Below are positions 44,340 to 53,509 of a stretch of 64,000 nucleotides of DNA, piece by piece. The notes below the pieces were generated by a model, which saw only the letters and a program-made list of their open reading frames with translations, did no database searches and was not told the DNA's origin. The stretch comes from DAISJM01 sp036821485 (GTDB lineage Bacteria > Verrucomicrobiota > Kiritimatiellia > CAIQIC01 > JAGNIJ01). Where the stretch lies: positions 1 to 64,000 of the forward strand of contig DAISJM010000014.1 of NCBI GenBank assembly GCA_036821485.1. Direction: 5' to 3'. The stretch's first letter is position 1. Each line of letters opens with the position of its first letter. The translations under genes and the position numbers were made by a program.

Positions 44340-47300
44340 ACATCGATGCGGTAGATGATCATCGGGTTGTCCCGACTGACAGCGTCGGTCCAGACGTTCA
44401 TCGTCGGCGTGGAAGGAATCCCGGAGGTCAGCAGCCAGAGATCAGAGGTCAGAAGATTCGTGATGGCGTAAATGTTGTATACACGGCCGGTGGTGGACGG
44501 CCAGCGGACCACTTTTCCAACCCTTGGAGAATCCTCGTCCAGAATTTCCAAGCATTGGAAAATCGAGTCCTCCGCGTTCGCGTCCGTCCCCGCGATCCAC
44601 TCTTCGCGATCGTTGGAGCCGTCTCCATCCGTGTCCGCCTTCGTCGGATCCGTCACCTGGCCGTAGGTTCCAAATTGCACTTCGTCGCCATCGCTGATTC
44701 CATCGCCATCCGAGTCCGGCGTTCCGATGCCCGTGCCCATCACGCCTTCCTCGCGGTCGCTCAACCCGTCGCCGTCACCGTCCAGCGCAAATCCTTCGGG
44801 TCCCGCCGGCCCGATGTAGAAGCAGTCGAGGTTGATCGCCTGCCCGCCGCCCGGCACCGCCAACCGCACCGCGTGGGAACTGCCATCGAGTTCACCCACG
44901 TAGGCCGACGCCCGGTCGAAATCAGCCACCGCGCTGCCCCAGCCGCGTGTGCCCGCACAAGAGAGCGACGCGCGATGCACGCCGTCCACGTACACATCCA
45001 CCACGCGCCCGCTCGGTGCGTAGAGCGCATACCAAAGGTGGAACCACGCGCCGGTCTGGCTGCCGCAATCAACCTTGTTGTAGACCGCCTCGGACGCGGC
45101 CGACGCGCCCCACGAATTCCCCAGCACCTCGCCACCTGACGCAACGGTCTTCACATCCGGGCCCGAACTGCCCACCTGCGAATCGTAGTCTTCGCATTCG
45201 CGGAACGCCTCTCCCACGCCCAGGAGATACCACGCATCCATGTTCACCGGCGCGTCATAGCCGTTGGCCACAAAGGTCAGTTTGTGCGCGCCGCTCGTAA
45301 GCGACGGCATGACGACGGTCGCCCAACTGAAGTGATTCGTGTTAGTGCCCCAACCGCCGGTGTTCGTACAGGTGATGGATCCGATGTTGGCGTCATCCCA
45401 CCGCACCTCGAACGCGCGACCATCACCAGCCGCACACGCATAGCGCAGGAATAACGTCGGGGTGGACAGCACGCTGTCCAAGTAGAACTCATAATCCGCG
45501 TAATTGCCACCGTTCATACCCCAACCGTTGCCCAGCACCTCGCCGGCTGACGCCGCCGCCTTGTAGTCCGGATCGCCCGCCCCGGATTCCCGCGTGTAGG
45601 CCTCCGCTTCCCTCCAGTGGTCGTTCACCAATATCGATCGTTGGCCGGGGATAAAGGAGATATCCGCAAGCTGGATGTCGTTCGAGGTCTCATGCGTGAT
45701 GGTGATCTGCCGCAGGGCGTTGACGCTGACGTTGGTGAAATCGCTGAACGGCAGAATCACGCGCGACCACGAGGTGGCCACTGAGCCGCCGGAAAGAAAC
45801 AAATCCGCGTCGAGTTTCCGTTCCCGATCGCTGGAATCCTTCAGCCCGATCAGAACCTGCTCGCCGCCGACCTTGCCACGAATCCAAAAACTCAGCCCCC
45901 AATACGCGCTGACATCGCGATCCGCACAATCAATGTAGTGACCGCCCCACGGCGAGGTGACATAGGATCGGCGCACCCACTCGAGCGTCCCGGCAGGGCC
46001 ATTGGTGTACACGAAGGCAAAGGACTGCGGCGTACCGCCACCCCAGTAGTTGTCTCCCGAGCCGCCCAGCGTGTTGGGATTCACCCCGTTGTTCCAGTCG
46101 AGATCGAAATGTCCTCCGACGGCCTTCTTCTCAAGCGTAAACGGGCTGGAATGCTGTGGCTCGGCGTTGTCGAACGCCTGGATCGCGTAGCGGACCTCCT
46201 GCCCGACGCCGATGGCGACATTCGTGTCCTCCCACACACCGAGATAGGCGGGCACGATCGTCGAACTTGCGCGGACAAAACCGCTGGTCGAGGTATAGCG
46301 ACGCCACACGTGATAGCCGAGGACGTCGCGCTCCATATTCGACGGGCTCCACGAAACCCGTGCCCGGTTCTCTGCCATCGCGACGCCAAATGAATTCGTC
46401 GGCATGACTGGCGGAATCGTGTCGCTGGTGAAGGCCAGCGAATCCAACTCGATGGTCCCACCACCCTCGTTGAGAAATGCGAAGGAGACGAGGGCCAGAC
46501 TCCCGGGCCAGACATCGTTGGTCACGTTGCCTGTCAGGCAAAACCGCTCGATGGGAATCCGGATTTCCATCCAGTTCGTGGGCGCCACTCCACCCGCGAA
46601 ATCGGCCAGCGACACTTTGTTCTCGCGGCCAAACTGATCCTTCAGGCCCACATCAACGGCAAGCCCTGCGCTGGAACACTTCGTCCAGAATGAGAGTTGC
46701 GCCTGGCCACGCTGATCGCTGTTGTTCAGATCAATCCACCCGCCCTCGTTGGAGTTGTCGGCCACGATGCGTACGATCTCATCACCCACGTACGCATTGG
46801 TGAAGTCGGCAACCTCGAACGAAACGTTCACAGGTGTCGCATCGTTCTCCCAGTGCCCGACGGAGCCACCGAATTCGTTGACGCCGTTGGTGAAAGTGGC
46901 GCGATTGACGTTCTGGGGCGCGCCGAATCCGATCGTGTACATACCGGTGGCGATGTACGGATTCTGCATGAACCAACGCCACGTCGTGCCGAGCTTGTAG
47001 TTCTCCAGCAGCAGTACGTTCGGGCCATAGTCGATCGCCGCGTTGATGCCGTGGAAATGATTGCTGACGCCGGAGTCGGAGTAGTACCGCCAAGGCCTGC
47101 CCTTGTTCATGCAGTTGAGCCAGCCGTACGGCTCGCTCCAGACCGGACGCTCGCCAACGGACATGTCCCATCCGTTGATGTAGTACTTCTCGAAGATGTT
47201 CTTCATGCAGGCCATGGTCTCCGTGCCGGCATAGATCATGGCCCCAGGCAACCCGATGGGCGTGATCGATCCGCTGTCCGAAGCGTGCTCCTCGTCGTAG

Positions 47301-48262
47301 TAGGAGCCAAGCCAGAGCGGCCACGGCGCCATCTGGCGATAACCATCCGACGAACCCGCCGCGGTCCAACCCCAACAGTTCGAACCGAGCATGTCGTACT
47401 TCGCCGGGTCGGCGTCATGCAGTTCAATCGCGCGCTGCCGTTGATAGAGAATGCTGTCGCGCGCAATCTCCGCGTGGTTGCGACCGCGACCATCCCAGCG
47501 GAAACGGAAGTCAATCCACGCGTGCGGATACTGCCAGAAGTAGAGTTGCAGCGTCCGCGGATATGGCTCGTCATAAGATTCCCACATTACGCGCGCCTCA
47601 CTGCCTTTCGCAAAGGCGGGGGCGGCTGCCGATTCCACGACAGCCAGCAGGTTCTCGCTGTAGCCAAAATTGTAGTCGCTGTTCGGACGCCACGACCACG
47701 TGGTCTCGCTGTAGAGCTTGTGCGCGAGATCCCCTGCCTCGGTGCCCTTGAAGTACTCGCTGACAAAAATGCAGCCACCCATGAACAGGGAGTGATCGAG
47801 CAGCGACAGTCCATCGTCCATGTAGAACCGCGTGCCCGCCATGTTCGTTCCGCTGTCTTCAATCCAGTAGGTGTGCCACGTCCACCCATTCACACGCTCG
47901 CCAACCAACGCATTGGTCGACAGCATCCCGTTGAACAGCTTCAGTTGGGAGAGCACTTGTTCATAGGCGTTGGAATAAGGAATCCAGCCGCGGTAATGAC
48001 CGAGACAAATCGCGGTCAGCTCAAAGCCGATGCCCGCCACACTGGAGTACGAGGGGTAGTTATAGAGGCTGTCGTAATAGGCCGTGTCGTTAAGGAGGTC
48101 GTAAGGCCCGCGCTTCTGGTCCTGGAAGAAGCGGAAATTGGCCCGCTCAATCGACTCGAGGAATTGCCACTCGTTGGTGTCCCACGCGCCGGCCTGCAAG
48201 GGTAAGGCCATCGCCAGACACACCCCCGCCAGCCCCATTTTGATGGTCTTGTACACACGCAC
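44330..48262 (-). CDS. Giant secreted glycoamylase-family protein (GH144-like) with CBM and TSP3 modules
   Basis: The 1310-aa protein has a signal peptide, then an (alpha/alpha)6 catalytic domain (about 30-460) of the glycoamylase/GH144 type: FLESIERANFRFFQDQ near 33 and NCWGWTAAGSSDGYRQMAP near 295. CBM-like beta domain, fibronectin type III (about 625-720), second CBM-like domain and two CBM35-like repeats (about 890-1145) come next. A run of TSP3 Asp-rich repeats and the shared C-terminal module ending IIYRIDVHR complete it. GH144 enzymes cut beta-1,2-glucan, but other substrates are possible. The start is GTG at 48262 or a nearby GTG/ATG. Codons 1234-1250 are made of a double-palindrome element. 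Confidence 0.8.
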   Translation of the reverse strand: MRVYKTIKMGLAGVCLAMALPLQAGAWDTNEWQFLESIERANFRFFQDQKRGPYDLLNDTAYYDSLYNYPSYSSVAGIGFELTAICLGHYRGWIPYSNAYEQVLSQLKLFNGMLSTNALVGERVNGWTWHTYWIEDSGTNMAGTRFYMDDGLSLLDHSLFMGGCIFVSEYFKGTEAGDLAHKLYSETTWSWRPNSDYNFGYSENLLAVVESAAAPAFAKGSEARVMWESYDEPYPRTLQLYFWQYPHAWIDFRFRWDGRGRNHAEIARDSILYQRQRAIELHDADPAKYDMLGSNCWGWTAAGSSDGYRQMAPWPLWLGSYYDEEHASDSGSITPIGLPGAMIYAGTETMACMKNIFEKYYINGWDMSVGERPVWSEPYGWLNCMNKGRPWRYYSDSGVSNHFHGINAAIDYGPNVLLLENYKLGTTWRWFMQNPYIATGMYTIGFGAPQNVNRATFTNGVNEFGGSVGHWENDATPVNVSFEVADFTNAYVGDEIVRIVADNSNEGGWIDLNNSDQRGQAQLSFWTKCSSAGLAVDVGLKDQFGRENKVSLADFAGGVAPTNWMEIRIPIERFCLTGNVTNDVWPGSLALVSFAFLNEGGGTIELDSLAFTSDTIPPVMPTNSFGVAMAENRARVSWSPSNMERDVLGYHVWRRYTSTSGFVRASSTIVPAYLGVWEDTNVAIGVGQEVRYAIQAFDNAEPQHSSPFTLEKKAVGGHFDLDWNNGVNPNTLGGSGDNYWGGGTPQSFAFVYTNGPAGTLEWVRRSYVTSPWGGHYIDCADRDVSAYWGLSFWIRGKVGGEQVLIGLKDSSDRERKLDADLFLSGGSVATSWSRVILPFSDFTNVSVNALRQITITHETSNDIQLADISFIPGQRSILVNDHWREAEAYTRESGAGDPDYKAAASAGEVLGNGWGMNGGNYADYEFYLDSVLSTPTLFLRYACAAGDGRAFEVRWDDANIGSITCTNTGGWGTNTNHFSWATVVMPSLTSGAHKLTFVANGYDAPVNMDAWYLLGVGEAFRECEDYDSQVGSSGPDVKTVASGGEVLGNSWGASAASEAVYNKVDCGSQTGAWFHLWYALYAPSGRVVDVYVDGVHRASLSCAGTRGWGSAVADFDRASAYVGELDGSSHAVRLAVPGGGQAINLDCFYIGPAGPEGFALDGDGDGLSDREEGVMGTGIGTPDSDGDGISDGDEVQFGTYGQVTDPTKADTDGDGSNDREEWIAGTDANAEDSIFQCLEILDEDSPRVGKVVRWPSTTGRVYNIYAITNLLTSDLWLLTSGIPSTPTMNVWTDAVSRDNPMIIYRIDVHR
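44514..44561. repeat. Double-palindrome element, copy 2 (inside a coding sequence)
   Basis: TTTCCAACCCTTGGAGA (44514-44530) and TTTCCAAGCATTGGAAA (44545-44561) have centres 31 bases apart, the same spacing as copies 1 and 3. It lies in frame within the last 80 codons of the glycoamylase-family gene. The outer and inner arms are less complementary to each other than in the other two copies. Confidence 0.8.
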
Positions 48263-48310
48263 GTTCCCCCATTCCTACGGGTACCCCCGACGGGGTATGC
48301 GGTCAACCCG

Positions 48311-51300
48311 TCACGGGGCCGCCGCAGGGACCGGCTCCGCTGCGGGCGCTGCGACAGGTGCCACAGCGGGTTCCGCCACGGGCTCCGGCGCAGGCGTGAA
48401 AAGGCGGATCGTGGCCGGCAACGTGCCGAAGGTCACCTTGCCATCGCGAATTTCCGCCGGCTGGCCGTTCACTTCAACGGACAGACCCAGCAGCGATTCC
48501 GGCAGCGGAAGCGCAAAGCCCGAAGGAGGCTTCACGGCGCCGTCCGCCGCAAATCGAATCTCGTTCCCCTCGCGTTTGAAGGTGTAGTTGATGGCGCCGA
48601 ATTGCGTGGCCAGATTCTTGACCGAGACGCCCTCGTTCAGCCACGCCGGATCGACGCCCGCCGCCAGCACAAGCTGGTCGCCCAGTTCATAGGCGAAGAT
48701 CGTACGCGTGGCGTTGATGAGATCCGAACCGCACCATGTGTGCGGCATGTCGCCGATGTACGACGGGGCACGCTCCTTCGCGTGTACCACTTCCGCGAGG
48801 TGGTTCCAGTTGTGCGGCCGCGTGGACTCGTTGACAAAGTATCGCAGCAGTTGGAGCCCGCGGTCACGCTGGCCGAGGCGGATGAAGACATCCACGTTGC
48901 GCGCCTCGTACGGCGTGAACGTGTCCCGCTCGCCGCGGAACCGCTTCGAGATATGGTTGAAGTAGTTGTCGAACGTGTTCTTCAGTTCCGGCTGCGGCAT
49001 GAAGTCCGTCTCGTCGCAGGCCATGATGCCGACGGACGTCGAGGTCGCGTCCAAGTCGCCAAGTTCCACGCAGCCCGGGAGTTGGTTGATGCCCGCGCGC
49101 TTGGCCACGCTGAGCATGGATGCATACGTGCACTTGCGGAGGTCCTCCGCCTCGGCCTTCATCCACGCCGCATCGTTGGTCTTGCCCAGCACGCCCGCCA
49201 GGTAAGCGCCGTCCCTGAATCCCTTGATGACCCAGAGGTCATCCCAGTAACTGTGCTTCGCCGGATAGTAGCCTTCATGACTGTTGGACGCCGGCAGCAC
49301 GCCGTAGTAATCCTTCTTCGCCGGATCGTTCTTGTACTCATCCGTCATGCGCAACCGACGCAGGCCGCGGGCGAATTCCAACGCCTTCTCCACCTTCGGA
49401 TAGACCTTCGCCAACAGCGCCCGGTCGCCCGTGAAGTCGTAGTATTGCCGCACGATGAACGGAAACTCACCCTGGCTGTCGTACTCGTGCCCCTCGCCGC
49501 CTTCCAGATTCGCGTTGAAGGTATTCGGCCCGCCTTCCTCCAGGATGATGAACGGCACCCACCCGTTCTCGCCCACGAAACCGGTGAACGATTCGATGAA
49601 CCGCTTCACAAGTTCCGGCCGACCCATGCGCAGCATCGCCACCCCGGTCAACGCGCCGTCGCGCATCCACGAGTGGTTGTAGTTGCGCGAACCCGGCTTG
49701 AACCACGGATCGTCGCGATTGATCAGCACGTATCCCGCGTTGCTCTTCATCACGTCGATCAGCCGCTTCTCCGGGATATTGATCTCCGGCTGCTGCAGCA
49801 GCTTGCCCCACATCGCCACCTGCTCCGTACGGATGCGCTCGAACTCACCCGCCGGGTCCGCCACGAATTCGGGCGAGATCTTCGCGGCATCGTGCAACGG
49901 GTAGACAACGATGACGTCCTTCGTGCCGCCCGCATCCACATTCAGATCGTAGAGCAACGCGGCGCCCACCTTGCCTTCGGGCTCTGTCGCCTTCTTCGCC
50001 TTCGGCGCGACGCCGTCCGCGATGTAGTCCACCACTTCGCCGGCATCCAGCGGCGCCACACCGGCCGCCGACGGCTTGGTCAGCGAGAAGATGCGCGGCT
50101 TGCCGTTCAAGTTGAGGAAGGCCGGCGATGCGTCGACGACCGCCTCGGCTTCGCCGATCGCGCTGAAGCCGCCATGCTGCCACACCGGGTTCAGCGACAC
50201 CGGCCGCACGGCCAGCGCGAACTGTCCCGCCAGCGGCGTCGAACCGGTGTTGGTGAAACGATAACGTATCGCCGTGCAAACCTGCCCTGTCGGGCCGTAG
50301 GCCACGGGCGAAATATCCAGCGTCCAGCCGCGCGCCTTCCAACGCACGCTCGGAACCGGCAACCGATTCTGCACCAGCGACTGCTCCAACTCGACGTCGG
50401 CATACGTCACCAGTTGATCGCCCAGGCGCACAAACGGCTGCACGGAGAAATCGCCCTTGTGCGGCTCGATGACGCCGGTCTCACCGATCAGCGTTTCCTG
50501 GTTGTCATCCGGCGTGCCAACGACCGTCCAGAATTCCTGCTGCCGTGTCAGCCACATCAGGTAACGGCCGGTCTTCGCACCCAACGCCAGCGCCTGGTAG
50601 GCGCGAAGCGGGGTTGTCTGCTCTTCACCGCCCTTGAACTCCATCTCCGCCAGCGCGTAACCCTGACCCGTAGCGCTCTTGAGACAGGTCACCCGCAGAA
50701 ACTTCGCATCGGTCGCGCCGAAAAAGACGTAATCCTTGCCGCCATTCCCCTTCTCCTCCTTGAATGCCGGCTTCCACTCGCTGCCGTCCGCGGAGGTCTC
50801 GACCGTGTAGGCCATCGCATAGTCTTTGCCCCAGACCAGCGTCACGCCGCCGATGTTCATCACCTCGGGCAGCGACACCATCAGTTCCTGCTTGCCGTCG
50901 CCGTTGGAATGCCACGCCGTCGCCGGATCGCCATCCATGGCCTGCCACGCGTACGAATCCGCGGCGTCGGAGGATGACGTCAGTTGCGGCTGCGCAAGAT
51001 CATCGAAGAACCTCACTTCCCAGATCGAGTTGCCCCAGCCCGTGCCGCGCTGACTGCACTGGATGCGGACATAACGCGTTTCGACAGGCTTGAAGAAGAG
51101 GAGGTCCGTCCGCCCGTCACCCTCGGTAACGTCATAGACCTTCTTCCACTCGTTGCCATCCATCGACACATCGATTTCATACTTCTCGGAAAAGGCCGTC
51201 TCCCAGTTGATCTTCAACCCGGCGATGATCCTCGGCTCCTCGAACCGGACCTGCCACCATTCCGTGTCGCCAAAATTGCTGCTCCAGCGCGTGTTCATCT

Positions 51301-51907
51301 TCCCGTCGACCGCGAACTTGGCATCGTAGTCGCCGCTGCCGGAAGAGGCCGTCGCCTCCGTCTTCGCCGGCTCGCGCGGGTTGAACTCCACGTCGATGAT
51401 CGAGAAACCCCACTGTGTCGCGCGCAACTCGCACTCGATGCGCAGGCCCCACGCCTGGCACCGCGGGAAGGAAATCTCTTCGCTTCCGCCCTGACCGTTG
51501 GACTTCGAGGCGACCTCGACCCACTCGTTCGAGCGGTTCAGAATGAGGACGCGATACTTCTTCGCATACGCCGCTTCCCAACTGATGATCACTTTGCCGA
51601 GCACATGCTCTTCGCCAAACTGGACTTCCCACCACTGGGCGTCCGCAAAGCTGCTGCTCCAACGCGTATTGGCCAGTCCGTCGACCGCCAGATTGGGGGC
51701 AAACCCCTCCTCCGTCGACGAAGCGGTCGCCAACCAAGTACCCGGGTTGCGGAAGAACACAGCCTGCTCCGCTCCGATCGTCTCAACTTTGGCCGGAACC
51801 GCCGCGACCTCAGGCTTAACCTCGGGGGCAGCAACAGGTTTCTGCTTCTGCTTGCAACCGCTCTCAAATATCAGAGCAATCAAAAAAACAGCTATGATAC
51901 GTCTCAT
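48311..51907 (-). CDS. Giant lipoprotein six-hairpin glycosidase with three discoidin-like domains
   Basis: The 1198-aa protein has a lipoprotein signal (FESGC, Cys18) and three F5/8C discoidin-like repeats in its first 440 residues, each with a DG-x-x-T-RWSS or DGDPATAWHS core. A large beta-sandwich and an (alpha/alpha)6 barrel follow, with SWMRDGALTGVAMLRMG and HEYDSQGEFPF matching the paralogue at 32818-36480. The C-terminus ends in a Pro/Ala/Val/Glu tail after RLFTPAPEP. Discoidin domains suggest tight binding to a sugar polymer, with the barrel removing terminal sugars. Substrate and catalytic acids are not assigned. Confidence 0.8.
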   Translation of the reverse strand: MRRIIAVFLIALIFESGCKQKQKPVAAPEVKPEVAAVPAKVETIGAEQAVFFRNPGTWLATASSTEEGFAPNLAVDGLANTRWSSSFADAQWWEVQFGEEHVLGKVIISWEAAYAKKYRVLILNRSNEWVEVASKSNGQGGSEEISFPRCQAWGLRIECELRATQWGFSIIDVEFNPREPAKTEATASSGSGDYDAKFAVDGKMNTRWSSNFGDTEWWQVRFEEPRIIAGLKINWETAFSEKYEIDVSMDGNEWKKVYDVTEGDGRTDLLFFKPVETRYVRIQCSQRGTGWGNSIWEVRFFDDLAQPQLTSSSDAADSYAWQAMDGDPATAWHSNGDGKQELMVSLPEVMNIGGVTLVWGKDYAMAYTVETSADGSEWKPAFKEEKGNGGKDYVFFGATDAKFLRVTCLKSATGQGYALAEMEFKGGEEQTTPLRAYQALALGAKTGRYLMWLTRQQEFWTVVGTPDDNQETLIGETGVIEPHKGDFSVQPFVRLGDQLVTYADVELEQSLVQNRLPVPSVRWKARGWTLDISPVAYGPTGQVCTAIRYRFTNTGSTPLAGQFALAVRPVSLNPVWQHGGFSAIGEAEAVVDASPAFLNLNGKPRIFSLTKPSAAGVAPLDAGEVVDYIADGVAPKAKKATEPEGKVGAALLYDLNVDAGGTKDVIVVYPLHDAAKISPEFVADPAGEFERIRTEQVAMWGKLLQQPEINIPEKRLIDVMKSNAGYVLINRDDPWFKPGSRNYNHSWMRDGALTGVAMLRMGRPELVKRFIESFTGFVGENGWVPFIILEEGGPNTFNANLEGGEGHEYDSQGEFPFIVRQYYDFTGDRALLAKVYPKVEKALEFARGLRRLRMTDEYKNDPAKKDYYGVLPASNSHEGYYPAKHSYWDDLWVIKGFRDGAYLAGVLGKTNDAAWMKAEAEDLRKCTYASMLSVAKRAGINQLPGCVELGDLDATSTSVGIMACDETDFMPQPELKNTFDNYFNHISKRFRGERDTFTPYEARNVDVFIRLGQRDRGLQLLRYFVNESTRPHNWNHLAEVVHAKERAPSYIGDMPHTWCGSDLINATRTIFAYELGDQLVLAAGVDPAWLNEGVSVKNLATQFGAINYTFKREGNEIRFAADGAVKPPSGFALPLPESLLGLSVEVNGQPAEIRDGKVTFGTLPATIRLFTPAPEPVAEPAVAPVAAPAAEPVPAAAP

Positions 51908-52003
51908 GGGTACAATCTCCAGGTTATTGGACTTTGACAGCGGTATGCTTATCAGAGTTCAGAGCCGGTGGCAAGGCCCATCAGCAGCCCTGTCCGCCTG
52001 TTG

Positions 52004-52029
52004 GTAGGGCGAACCCTCCGGGTGAGCCG
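52004..52029. repeat. Short GTAG-footed hairpin
   Basis: GTAGGGC at 52004 is followed by an imperfect hairpin, GGCGAACCC-TCC-GGGTGAGCC. It belongs to the GTAG-footed family seen near the transposase but has its own stem. It lies between the giant lipoprotein gene and the antitoxin-like gene. Confidence 0.45.
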
Positions 52030-52066
52030 CGACTGTCGAGACGCTTCGCACACCCCAACAAGTCGC

Positions 52067-52708
52067 CTAGTCCTCGCCGGCGTTGATGGCGTCGTCATAC
52101 GACCGCCAGCCGGAGTCCTCTTGCGGTTTGTAGTCGCCCATCCAGGCATCTTCCCAGCGATCAGCCCCTGAAACAGTCGCAACCGCCGGCACAGGAGCAG
52201 CCATTTCCTTAATGATATCCAATATCTTAGGATTTGTGCATGTCTCCACAACGTCCTTCACCGTCCTGGCAACGTTTGTGACCAAAAGGCACCCCATTTG
52301 TTGCACCGCATTCATGGGCAAATCCTCCTTATGAAGCACTATTTTTGCAGGAATATCCGAGTTTCTTCTGAAGCTGCGCGGAACCGTCATGTGGATCACT
52401 TCCGGGTCTCTCGGAATAGCACCGTGCAGCGCGAGAGCCGTTTCGTGACTGAATACAGCGTCCGGCCTGTCATCCCGCCCCCGCGACCACAGCGACCAGG
52501 CAATCAACTCCCCTTCCACCGGTTCCGGAATTGAGGCAAGCCTGTAGATACCCCTTTGAACCTTCACCCAATGCCCGTTCTTCACGTGATACCCATGGAC
52601 GCTGTCCGCGTAGCCAATGTCCATGGCCTGACCAGCCGTGAAGTATCCCCCCTGCCCCCTTGCCAGCTCCTCCAACCTCTTGCCAAGCTCAATGGTAGAT
52701 GTTCCCAT
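52067..52708 (-). CDS. AbiEi-like antitoxin/transcriptional regulator (orphan)
   Basis: The 213-aa protein resembles the AbiEi antitoxin family. It has an N-terminal winged-helix-like part (GYFTAGQAMDIGYADSVHGYH near residue 22, WVKVQRGIYRLAS near 47) and a C-terminal domain with FSHETALALHGAI near 86 and VTNVARTVKDVVE near 143. In complete type IV systems AbiEi represses its operon and counters the nucleotidyltransferase AbiEii. No such toxin follows within the 150 bases before the next gene, so it is an orphan or a regulator of something else. It has a strong AT-rich promoter, and its lower GC than neighbours hints at horizontal transfer. Confidence 0.75.
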   Translation of the reverse strand: MGTSTIELGKRLEELARGQGGYFTAGQAMDIGYADSVHGYHVKNGHWVKVQRGIYRLASIPEPVEGELIAWSLWSRGRDDRPDAVFSHETALALHGAIPRDPEVIHMTVPRSFRRNSDIPAKIVLHKEDLPMNAVQQMGCLLVTNVARTVKDVVETCTNPKILDIIKEMAAPVPAVATVSGADRWEDAWMGDYKPQEDSGWRSYDDAINAGED

Positions 52709-52734
52709 GCATATTTCCTAAGATTTATGCCCCT

Positions 52735-52762
52735 ATATTACACAAACCCTAACATATGTCAA
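52735..52762 (-). promoter_or_regulatory. Strong promoter of the AbiEi-like gene
   Basis: TTGACA (52762-52757, minus strand) and TAATAT (52740-52735) are 16 bases apart, near-consensus sigma-70 boxes. Transcription would start about 20 bases before the ATG at 52708, with AGGA as a ribosome site. Confidence 0.75.
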
Positions 52763-52880
52763 TAGGCCTGCAAATGCTGCCTCCTGCCGCTATTCCATCC
52801 TTTCTTCCTCCCTCCCTCCACATTCCCCCTTCCTCTTCCGTTTTCCCTCATCCGTCTTCCGCACTCCCGTCCCTGCTTCA

Positions 52881-52966
52881 CTGCATTCTGAGTTCTGCGT
52901 TCTGACCTCTCGGTTCTGCATTCTGCATTCTGCGTCCTACATTCTGCATGCCGTATTCCTCATTCC
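52881..52966. repeat. TTCTGCA stutter tract in a 300-base gene-free spacer
   Basis: ATTCTGCATTCTGCATTCTG and near-copies (GAGTTCTGCG, TACATTCTGC) recur at 7-8 base spacing. The preceding 90 bases (about 52790-52880) are pyrimidine-rich (CCTTTCTTCCTCCC). No gene is visible in 52709-53017 apart from the promoter near 52750. Similar ATTCTGCATCCTGCC words occur in the hairpin repeats at 100 and 32730. Confidence 0.55.
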
Positions 52967-53017
52967 GGCCGATACTTTTGGACATGCCCGGAGTAAAGTT
53001 GTAACAGTCTTCAGCAC

Positions 53018-53506
53018 ATGACACCTCAATTCTTCATAGAGATCGGACACAACGAGACTTTCTGGGCCGGCGTAGCGGGATGGATGGTGGCGCAAATGGC
53101 CAAGGGCCTCGGCTCCCTCGTCGAGAAACGGCGCATTGATGCCAGCCTTCTTCTTCAGCTCGGCGGCATGCCCAGCTCGCATTCCGCCTCCGTATCCGCC
53201 GTAGCCATTTCAATCGGGCTCCGCTGCGGGTTCGATAGCGCGGTGGCGGCGATCGCCATCGCCTTCGCCGCGATCGTGATGATCGATGCCCAAAGCGTAC
53301 GCCGCGCCGCCGGCGAGCAGGCGCGCCTGCTGAACCAGATCATCGACGAACTTTTCAAGGAGCACCGGCTCTCGCAGGAGAAGCTGGCCGAACTGTTGGG
53401 CCACACGCGGCTTGAGGTCGCGCTCGGCATGATCATGGGTATCCTGATCGCGCTGTGGATTCACTCGTTCGGCATCATGCCTGTTACGGCCTGCCCGCTC
53501 CAGTAA
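53018..53506 (+). CDS. DUF212 divergent PAP2-family membrane protein
   Basis: The 162-aa protein has three or four membrane segments and the family signature GGMPSSHSASVSA near residue 50, like the phosphatase motif of PAP2 and haloperoxidase enzymes, followed by MIDAQSVRRAAGEQA near 90 and LLGHTRLEV near 127. Members may act on membrane lipid pyrophosphates, but activity is unproven. A Fur-family gene follows after 3 bases, suggesting co-transcription. Confidence 0.87.
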   Translation: MTPQFFIEIGHNETFWAGVAGWMVAQMAKGLGSLVEKRRIDASLLLQLGGMPSSHSASVSAVAISIGLRCGFDSAVAAIAIAFAAIVMIDAQSVRRAAGEQARLLNQIIDELFKEHRLSQEKLAELLGHTRLEVALGMIMGILIALWIHSFGIMPVTACPLQ

Positions 53507-53509
53507 CTC

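Noticed and set aside
48602..50977. A 791-codon open frame antisense to the giant lipoprotein gene
   Set aside because: Arg/His/Val-rich shadow with no recognisable motif; the minus-strand gene has signal peptide, discoidin and barrel domains.
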